This document shows, piece by piece, positions 55,973 to 64,000 of a DNA stretch of 64,000 nucleotides (the first letter of the stretch is position 1; every line of letters starts with the position of its first letter). The position numbers and the translations under genes are program-made. The DNA comes from Plasmodiophora brassicae (taxonomy: Eukaryota > Endomyxa > Phytomyxea > Plasmodiophorida > Plasmodiophoridae), in contig JASFAU010000001.1 in the NCBI GenBank assembly GCA_039704465.1, forward strand, positions 496,001-560,000. Direction: 5' to 3'. The notes under the pieces were generated by a model. That model saw nothing but the letters and a program-made list of their open reading frames with translations. It was not told where the DNA came from and did not search any database.

Positions 55973-56714
55973 CTACGATGCCGTCTCCTCGAGCATGCCT
56001 TGCCGGATGAGGAGTTCGACGTCGTGGCGCCGCACGAGATGGGTGGAGTGCTGCTCCAGGGACAGCGGGCCGTTGTCCGTCTGGATCGTCCCGCACGATT
56101 GCAGGACGCGCACCTCGACGAGCAGGGAGGCCGGCGGGTCCTGATCCTACGGACGGACGGCAGGTCGGTCAGGTGTGTGGTCGGGAGGGCGCCGCCATGC
56201 CCCCACGTACGTACCAGGGTCAGGTCCATGTCCATGACCTGCTGGTACAGGCGCAGGTTGCGCGCGTACCCGTCCAGGAACCGGGATTCGCCCGCGCTCG
56301 TGTGCCCGCGCACGTCGGCAGGCGGCTGGCCCAGCGTCCACCAGTACGATTTCAGCCGTTCGAGGCGGTCGTTGCTGAACGAAGGTCTGGGTCAGTGGTC
56401 GGCCGGGCCGGGGCGCGCGTACGCACAGGTAGGCGAGGACGGCGCGCTTGTTGAACAGGGCGGCGTGGTAGTGCGCGATCATGGCGCATGCAATCTCGGG
56501 CTGCTCCGGGTCGGCGTCCGATGGCCTGCGGCGGGGGCGGTCAGCGGCGGGCCAGCATCGCATGCGGCGCGCCAGACCCGGCGGCCTGCTCGATCAGCGA
56601 CGACAACGTCTGCAGCTCGGCGACGATCTGCCGTATGCGATCATCGCGGTAGGCGGGCAGCCATCGGGCGCGATTCAGGTCGGCGACCAGGGCCAGCGCG
56701 TGATGCCCGAGCAT
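55973..56714 (-). CDS. GINS1/PSF1: GINS complex subunit PSF1
   Basis: Nuclear DNA replication factor: PSF1 in the GINS tetramer bridges Cdc45 and Mcm2-7 in the CMG helicase. Four exons (56714-56578, 56525-56427, 56374-56215, 56146-55973) close in phase into 189 residues, against 196 in human. Matching order: ALALVADLNRARWLPAYRDD, IACAMIAHYHAALFNKRAVL, AYLNDRLERLKSYWW, GESRFLDGYARNLRLYQQ, PPASLLVEVRVLQSCGTI, SLEQHSTHLVRR and ELLIRQGMLEE. The last two blocks form the B-domain typical of PSF1. The start is the first ATG aligned with the family. It ends about 80 bp from the convergent TBC gene. Confidence 0.9.
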
Positions 56715-57211
56715 GCGGGCGGGGGGGACGCCGCCACGTACGAAGACGACGCGCGCAGCAGACGGACGTGGGCCGCCGCTATTTTGGGGCGCACTGCCCT
56801 CGCCTGCTGTGTGAGTCGGGTTGGACTGCACATCTGCAACGCGTCACGGCCCTGCAGCGTGCCCCAGTGGGACTGCCCCTCCCCCCGCCCCCAACTTCCC
56901 CAGCTGTCACTGCACGGGTGGTACTGCGAAGCTGCAGCCGCCATGCGACGGTCGTCGAGCGCTTTTACATGGTTCTAGCCAGTCGTCGTTTGCGCCCAAC
57001 ATGTCGCAGGCTCGCCGATTGGCATGTATGGCTGATGCCGCTGGTTGATGAGATGACGCGTGGTGCATCGCTCTAGGCATGGAAGCGTCCCTGGAGAATA
57101 TCTTCGGTAGGCCATCGTTAGGATCAACTTCTAATATCTGCGCTTGATCCTGATACGACTGTATTGCGGGTCGACAGCGGGCGTCGTAGGCGTGCAGCGA
57201 GGGCGCCGCCC
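56715..57211. promoter_or_regulatory. Divergent intergenic region, PSF1 / RhoGEF
   Basis: About 500 bp between divergently transcribed starts, so both promoters are expected. It is somewhat AT-richer near 56945-57150. No named element is recognised. Confidence 0.4.
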
Positions 57212-60200
57212 ATGGCCGACGACGAATGGGACCAGACTGTGGATCCCAGCTCGGGCCAGACCTACTGGTACAACAGGGTCACCGGCGCGTCGCAATGGGA
57301 TGACCCTCACGCGCGCTATACGACCACTTCCCCGGCTGCCCCTGCTGCTCCAGGCCCGCAGCAGGCCCCGGGCCCGGCTGCGCCTCCTGCTGGACCGACG
57401 GCCATGCTTCAGTTGCAGATGCAGAGGCGCATGAAGGACCGCGCCAGGAATGCGTCCGTCGCGGCCGCCGATACGATACCCAGAGCTGGGCCTGAGCCGA
57501 TACCCATCCGGTCGCTGTCGACCAAGGACTCCAAGGCCATGGCCGACCAGGTGCAGGCGGCCGGTGTCAGCGTTGCGTTCCTGCCTGCACCCGCACGAGG
57601 AGCGAAACATCGCCAGCCGGCCCCAGTCAATACGGAACCCACAGCGGCACAGGACGTTCGACCACCGGCCGTCGCCGCCCATGCCGTCAACAGCGACGCC
57701 GAGGCCCATGCCGTCAACAGCGACGCCGACGCCCGGAAACAGGATCAAGGGCAGCACCCAGTGAAGGTGGACGCACCGAAGGAGGCCGTTGAAGCGCCGC
57801 CCAAGGAGACCATGGCCCTCCCTAGGCGGGCGGGGCCGCCGAGTCGCATCGTCAAGCCAAAGAGCGGTGCCGGCGGCGCCGCCGGTCTCCTAGCATCCGT
57901 TGTCGGTGCTGCTGGCGGCACGCAAACAACAGCGGCGACGCCCGACGACGCGCGCTCGTCGGCCCGTCCGCAGGAATCCATCGACGGGCCTGGGCGCTCG
58001 CGTCCCCCAGCCGGCGCTGACGCTGTCACCAGCCAGAAGGCTGATGACCATGACGAGGCACATGCAATCGAACGCCCATCTGATGCCGCAGCTGGTGGGC
58101 CACCGATGGGCGCCAACAAGCGGGAACAAGGACCGCCCGATGGCGGCCCGCGTCCCAGCAGCAGTGCTGATGGTGGGCCGCCAGGGCCCGCGATACCTGA
58201 TACCAACGCCAGGGCCGGCGCAGACGACGGCAACGCGATTGCTGGTCGACCGCCTGTCGTCACCCTGGACCTCCTGCAGAGTCAGCTGGGCCGCAGGCAG
58301 AAATCGACAGGGGCGCCACCATCCCGGCGACCCGATGCTGTCCACCCTCCTCGCGGGCAGCACCACGACCGGACACCGCTGGGCCATCCAGAAGATCCTG
58401 CACCAACGCTGGCGCCCGCCGACCGCCCACCGGTCGCTGACGTTGCGGCCGTATCCATGGGCCCGGGACCGACAACCCGGCTGAACGCGTCCGACCCCGA
58501 ACGCGATGCCGACGTTACGCGTCCGCACGAGATCGCTGCCGACACGTCGCTGACGAAACCGTCGACGGCGGGCGTGCCGGCCGCCCATCCGTCGTCCGCT
58601 GCTGGAGCGGGCGCTACTGCCGATGGGGATGACGGCCACCAACCGATGCATCCGGGCGTCCCGGTCGTGGCGTTGGCAACGGGCGCCGACAGTGATCCTG
58701 CTGTGCTGGAGCCCCACCCGTCAACGTGTGCCGCTGCGTCCAACGCGTCTGCTGCCGACGCCCAGACTAGTGACGGTCACATCCATCCGGAGAAACATGC
58801 TGGTCGGGCGGGCGACCAGATCGGACCTGCGCCTGATGCCGGGACAGCAGCAGGTGGATCCGAGCAAGGGCAGCAGGGCGCTGCTCGACCCAAACACCGA
58901 GGCATCCAGGTCATGTTCCCGGGCGCGCACACGCCATCGGTGCGTGCGCCCCACGACGCCAACGACAACGCGGCGCCCAGTGCCGCTGGGCATGGCACCA
59001 CCTCCGGTCGTCCGGTGCGCCCTCAAGATGCCCTGCCGGGCCCCGCCTCGACGGTCGTGACGGCTGCATCAGCACCCACCGAGCCGCCACCGACGATCCA
59101 GGACCCAACGTCGGCAACAGGCACAGCTGCCGAGGCAATCACAGGCAGCGCTGCTGGAACCAGCGGCGACGTCGCCATTGGAGCACGTGCTGCCGCGTCT
59201 CTGACTACTCCTGCGGAGGCTCCTGGGTCGGCCGGCGCTGACGTTGTCGCCCGTGACGGCACCCTGGCAGTGGGCAACACGGATGCGTTCGGCGGTGTCG
59301 CCGGGCATGGCAAGGTCGTGGCGCGGCAGGCGCCACCTACTACGACGGGCCCTTCGGATGCCGATCAGGGCAACCCGACGGCAGATGACGACCCGTGTTC
59401 CGCCCTGTCGTCTGGGGAGTCGCTGCCCAGCGGTGCCGATGATGGCCTGCCAGCAGCAGCGGCGGCGGCGGGGGACCCGAGCGTCGCGCCGGAATCAGGA
59501 AGCGGCAGCCTGTCAGGGCGACGTCGCCCCGTGCCGGCCCTGTCCGTTCAGGCCAAGATCATCTCGGAGATGCTGTCATCGGAGCGGTCCTTCGTGGCGT
59601 CGTTGACGCAGCTGGCCACCGTGGTCATACCGCGGCTGAACGAGGCACCGCACCTGCAGGCGCTGATCTCGGACGCTCGCGTCGCCCTGATGTTCGGCAG
59701 CGCCGAGCAGGTTCTGTCGCTGAACGGCCAGCTGGTGCACGACCTGACCGTGGCCGTCGAGGACGGGACGACGCCGTGCACACCGGCGTCGGTGGCCGCC
59801 ATCTTCGAGCAGTACGCGCCCCTGTTCTCCATCTACACGACGTACGCGACCCATTACGGGCACGCGCTCCCCGTCCTGGTCCAGCAGGCCGAACAGATCG
59901 ACCTGGCCCTGAGGAACATCTCCATGCAGGGCCAGACGCTCTTCTCGCTGGGCATCATGCCGATCCAGCGCGTGCCGCGATACGCCCTGCTGCTGCGCGA
60001 GCTGCTCAAGGAGACCAAGGGCGACCCGGACGTGCAGCGCGCCCTGGCCGTCACCGAACAGGCCGCCGCGTCCATCAACGAGGCGATTCGGGCGGCCGAG
60101 ACGCGCGACGAGATGCTCAAACGCGTCAAGGGCAAGGCGCAGGCGCTGATCGCCACCGGCCATCAGCTGCTGCGGACGGGCGCCCTGTCCAAGATGGACA

Positions 60201-62727
60201 GGAACGGCAACTTCAAACGGTGGGTCGACGCCCGCCGCCGTCGTCGTCCGAGGGTGGGGGCTGACGACGACCGCCACTGTCTGCAGGCACACGTTCATGC
60301 TGTTCGCCGACCAGCTGCGGTACGGCGGGCACAACGAGCGCAGCGTCCCGCTGCACGGGTGCACGGTCGCGCGCGACACGTTCGAGCTGAAGCGCCGAGG
60401 CCTGGCCGGGACGGCCTTCGTCCTGCAGACGACGACCAAGTCGTTCATCGTGCAGGCGGACACCGAGGACGACGCCAGCGCCTGGATGGCGGCCATCGAC
60501 GAGGCGGCCCGGTTGGCCCCGGCCACGGGCGGCGCCGACACCGACGACGACGACGGCGGGACGACGGCGGCGCCCGTCATGACGCGCACCGACTTCTGTG
60601 CCGTCTGCGCCGCCCGCTTCTCCATGCTGGTGCGCCCGCGACACTGTGCCCGCTGCGGCCGATCCGTCTGCCCCAGCTGCTGCCTGAAGATGCCCTCCAC
60701 GAGCAGCCGGCCCGGCCTGGTCTGCGCCCTGTGCCGCCCCAGCGACCCGGTGACGACGACCAGCAGCACCAGCACCAGCACCAGCAGCGCCCATCATCAT
60801 GCGGCGCCGTCGTCCACCAGCGTACCGGCGTCCGGTGGCGCGTCGACGCCCCGGAATCACTTCGCCATCGCCCTGCAGGAGCTCAAGGCCAAGGTCGCCG
60901 TCGTGCCGCCCAGCGTGGACCTGCCCGAGACGACGCCGGACGCGCCTGCCGAACCGGCGCGCCACCACGACGAGCCGACCCGGCTGTCGCCGCGGCGCGC
61001 CCTGGGCCGCATCTTCAAGGGCGGGTCCCGGTCGTCGTCGAACGCCGCCTCCGAGTCGGCGTCGTCGGCGGCCTCGCGGGCCACGTCGATCGGTGAACCG
61101 GCCGTCATCGTCAGCGCCGTCAGGGCGCAGCACGACCTGCTGGCCGAGGTCCAGGCGCGCCTCGGCGTGCCGGCGCCCGCTCCCGTGCAACCGGTGCCGT
61201 CCGGGGCCGCCCTGCCCGATCAGGGCCCGCCGCCCGTCGCCATCGCCATCACCCCCGTCACCAGCAGCAGCAGCAGCGGCAGCATCAGCCACGCGGCCAT
61301 CTCGTCGTACGACGACGCCCGGCAGGCGCTGCTGGCGTCGGAGGCGGCGTACGCCACCCAGCTGGACGATATCGCGCGTGTCTTCGCCAACCCGCTCCTG
61401 CAGGACGTGTCGTGCGCGTCGCTGCCGCCGTCGCTGGCCATCGTGTTCGACACGATCGGCAACCTGAGGACCGTCCACGGGCAGCTCGTGCAATCGGTCG
61501 TCGCCGGCGCCGACCTGGGCGACGCCCTGCTCAAGTTCAGCCACCTGTCGAAGCGCTTCTACGTCATGTTCGCCAAGCACTACGGCGAGGGCGTCGCCGG
61601 GTTCGCCGAGGAGGATGGCGCCAGCAGCGTCTTCCAGCGCATCGTCCAGTGCGGGCGCCAGTACGACGCCGGCGCCGTCTCCGGGCCACTGCTCCTGAAC
61701 AAGTGGCTGGTCGGCCCGCTGAGGCGGGTGCCCACCTACGTGTCGCTGATCGACCGCACCATGGCGGTGGCGCCCAGCCCGGCGCTCCAGGCCGCACAGG
61801 TACGTGTGTCCCGTCGTCCGCCAACAACGTCGTGACGCCCCGCTTCTGACGCGCGCCGTCTCCCCCCCGTCCCCGTAGCAATCGGTGGGCGACACGTGGG
61901 CGCGCATGAGCGAGATCATGGAGATGCGCGCGCAGTACGAGACGTTGCTGTCGCTGGAGAGACGGTTCGAGCGCGGCGGCAGCGGCCTGGTCGACCTGGC
62001 CGTCCCGAACCGTCGCCTGGTGCGCTGGGGCGTCCTGGACAAGTTCGACCGGCACGGCAAGGCCGAGTCGCTGGCGTTCCACCTGTTCACCGACGTGCTC
62101 ATCTACTCTCAGATCGTCGGCGACAACTTCCGCCTGCGTCGACGCCTGGACCTGGCGCAGTGCACAGTGGCCCAGACCGGCAAGAACGCCAAGGCCAAGT
62201 ACGACCTGTCGTTCCAGGTCCGCGTCAAGGGCACCGCCAAGACCATCATTGTCGGCGCCGGCACCCCCGACGACAAGGACGCCTGGATCAAGGACATCAT
62301 GGCTTGCATTGCGCGGCAGGAGGCGCACCAGAGGAAGATCAGCAGCACGACGGGGGCGGGCGGGCAAACCGCCGACGACGTCACGTCGACGACGGTCGCT
62401 TCGACCTGGGCCGATACGGCCACGGCCGCGTCCACCATGGTGCCGTTGGCCGATCCTGGATCCGGCGCCGCCAGGGCCGCCGCCGACCCGTCCAGGTACG
62501 CCATGTTCTACGAGGAGGACGACGCCCCGGTCAAGGCGCGCAACGACGACGACGACGACGGCGGCGGCGTCGGGGCAAATGTGCAGGCCGATCCCGAGGC
62601 CGCCGAACGGCACCCGAAGGAGGTGGACAGCCTCTGGGCCAGGTACCTGACCGATGCCGGCGAGGAATACTATCACGACGCCGTCACGGGCAGGTCGACG
62701 TGGACGAAACCCAAGAACCTGCTATAA
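57212..62727 (+). CDS. WW-DH-PH-FYVE-DH-PH-WW Rho guanine exchange factor
   Basis: Three exons (57212-60219, 60287-61799, 61879-62727) close in phase into 1,789 residues. WW domain at 4-35 (EWDQTVDPSSGQTYWYNRVT..W). Residues about 36-775 are low-complexity, rich in A/P/G/D. DH1 (about 776-985) has SEMLSSERSFVASLTQL (CR1) and MPIQRVPRYALLLRELL (CR3). PH1 is split by intron 1. A FYVE finger follows near 1104-1150 (CAVCAARFSMLVRPRHCARC). DH2 (about 1337-1545) has ALLASEAAYATQLDDIARVF and LVGPLRRVPTYVSLIDR. PH2 is at about 1554-1660, and a second WW at the C-terminus (YYHDAVTGRSTWTKP). The protein should activate Rho-family GTPases at phosphoinositide membranes. The start at 57212 places the WW at the N-terminus; an open frame extends 16 codons further upstream. 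Confidence 0.9.
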
Positions 62728-62796
62728 ACACGTTCATAAGACGCAGGGGCAGCGATCGCGGCACGCTGATGCCCTGCATCGTGGCAGGTCACACGT

Positions 62797-64000
62797 TTAT
62801 GCCGACGGTCGTATCCGGGTGCTCTTGTGCGAGGACGACGCCAGCACGCTGTACGATTCCGACACGTCCCGCTTGTCGTTCGACAATGTCGCCATCTGCA
62901 CGTCAACGGCGTCGTTCGGCTCGCAGTCGTTGGACTTGCAGACGCTGTCCCGCATGTCCACCGGGATCTCGTCGACGATCCGGAAGCGGCCACAATTGTT
63001 CAGGTGCTCGTTCTCGACCCGGAAGATGATCCACTGGCCGCGGCGCAGCATCTCGCCGAGCGCCAGCGCCAGCAGGAGAACATCCTACAGAAGGGCGTCG
63101 TTCAGCAAAGCGCATAGGCAGGCGACAGGGGCGCGCATCCGACCTGGTTGACGAGAATGGTGTCCGCTGTGGATGGCGATATGGTGAGCACCCAGGTGAT
63201 GCGCAGCAGCAGGTTGATCAGCATGGCAGCGTAGTAGACGGCAGGCGGGAACATCAGGCGCGAACGCAGGAGCGGCGGCCGGGCACCGCGCTGCAGCAGG
63301 CCCCAGTCCATTCGGATGTCCCAGGCGTACAGATACAGTGTGCTCATGATGGCGACGACGACCCAGGTGATTTGCAGGGACACCGCATCCGGGTACGTGC
63401 TGGATAACAATGAGAAGAACGTGACGGTCAGCGCCGACCCGTACTTGGCGGCGTTGGCCAGGTGTGGGAACACGTCCAGGGTATCATAGTATCGACGGAA
63501 GCACTGCGCCATACGCCACCAGTACGGCAGGAACGCGACTGCCCATCTGCCTGTCAGCACCGCGTCTTGGCAAGTCGTGGAGCTGCGCTCCAGGAACGAC
63601 CCCGTTGCGTAGTAGCACATGACATAGTTCAGGTCGTACAGGATGCGCACCAGGGACGTCTACGGCAACGGACGACGCCAGTCAGCGACACCGTCAACGC
63701 ACCGTCGCGTTCGTCATACGTACAAGGATATCGGCGATGAAGAACGTCCGGAAGTGGACCCGGTAGAACGGCGAGCAGACGATCGTCCAGAGCGTGCGGA
63801 GAAAGAAGACGCGCGACGATTTGTAAAACACGTCGAACGGGCAGAACAGGACGGCCGCCAGGGTGACCATGGCGCCCAGGTGCAACCATCCCGGGTTGAT
63901 GACCCAGGTCGTGGTGAACATGGTCACGGCCAGGAACACCGACAGCGACGACAGGACAATGACGAAGCACAAGGCCGCCGCCAGGATCACCTGATTGCTC
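62797..64000 (-). CDS. XPR1-like: XPR1/EXS-domain phosphate exporter (partial)
   Basis: Multi-pass phosphate exporter of the SPX-EXS family; only the EXS part is in the window, and the N-terminal SPX domain would lie beyond 64000. Visible exons are 64000-63724 (which may contain a further upstream junction near 63990), 63659-63144 and 63084-62797. Hydrophobic helices include LAAALCFVIVLSSLSVFLAV. EXS signatures: SPFYRVHFRTFFIADIL, SLVRILYDLNYVMCYY, PYWWRMAQCFRRYYDT, LANAAKYGSALTVTFF, YLYAWDIRMDWGLLQ, RITWVLTISP, and in the last exon EMLRRGQWIIFRVENEHLNN and CGRFRIVDEIP, the same ending as animal XPR1. The C-terminal tail of about 45 residues is acidic and Ser-rich. It converges with the RhoGEF gene, about 70 bp between stops. 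Confidence 0.9.

Noticed and set aside
60213..62102. A 629-residue minus-strand open frame
   Set aside because: Antisense shadow of the RhoGEF exons; no recognisable domain.
1..64000. CRISPR arrays, bacterial operons, rRNA and tRNA genes
   Set aside because: No regularly spaced repeats, no Shine-Dalgarno-led operon structure, and no cloverleaf or rRNA signature were noticed. The B-box-like string near 21410 lacks a matching A box and fold.

Overview
The window is nuclear DNA of a GC-rich, compact, intron-bearing eukaryote. Introns are short (about 46-78 nt, GT..AG), and in nearly every multi-exon model below the reading phase closes exactly across all junctions. A radial-spoke MORN protein points to a motile flagellum. 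A mitochondrial TRAP1-type Hsp90, a tetraspanin, an XPR1-type phosphate exporter, a PSF1 GINS subunit and double-DH RhoGEF, TBC and LIM proteins point to a flagellated unicellular opisthokont, apusozoan or amoebozoan-grade organism. I cannot name the species, and no organelle, viral or bacterial signature dominates.

The two ends hold conserved housekeeping genes packed tightly. Left end (about 0.1-9 kb): RSPH10B-like MORN protein (-), KDEL receptor (-), tetraspanin (+), TRAP1 (-), and a zinc-knuckle SDR protein (-). Right end (51.7-64 kb): a FYVE-TBC-LIM protein (+), GINS subunit PSF1 (-), a WW-DH-PH-FYVE-DH-PH-WW RhoGEF (+), and an XPR1/EXS phosphate exporter (-, cut by the window end). Convergent neighbours there are only 70-80 bp apart.

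Between them (about 10-51.5 kb) lies a looser, gene-family-rich island. It holds a signal-peptide ankyrin protein, a coiled-coil protein, an F-box/ankyrin protein, four intact three-exon seven-transmembrane receptor-like genes plus one pseudogene, and eight copies plus one pseudogene of a large family in both orientations. A segment of about 2.8 kb period carrying a 7TM gene followed by a family copy is duplicated in tandem (unit 1 from 19.6 kb, unit 2 from 22.4 kb).

The large family is the main discovery. Each full copy has a hydrophobic signal-peptide exon, a roughly 300-residue helical N-terminal domain I do not recognise, a basic patch and a hypervariable linker. The last three exons encode a fold that aligns along its length with Trf4/PAPD5-type non-canonical poly(A) polymerases (nucleotidyltransferase core plus PAP-associated domain), but two of the three catalytic aspartates are replaced in every copy. 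I read it as an expanded family of secreted or signal-anchored pseudo-nucleotidyltransferases, physically linked to a 7TM receptor-like family. The function is unknown; a surface, recognition or effector role is inference only.
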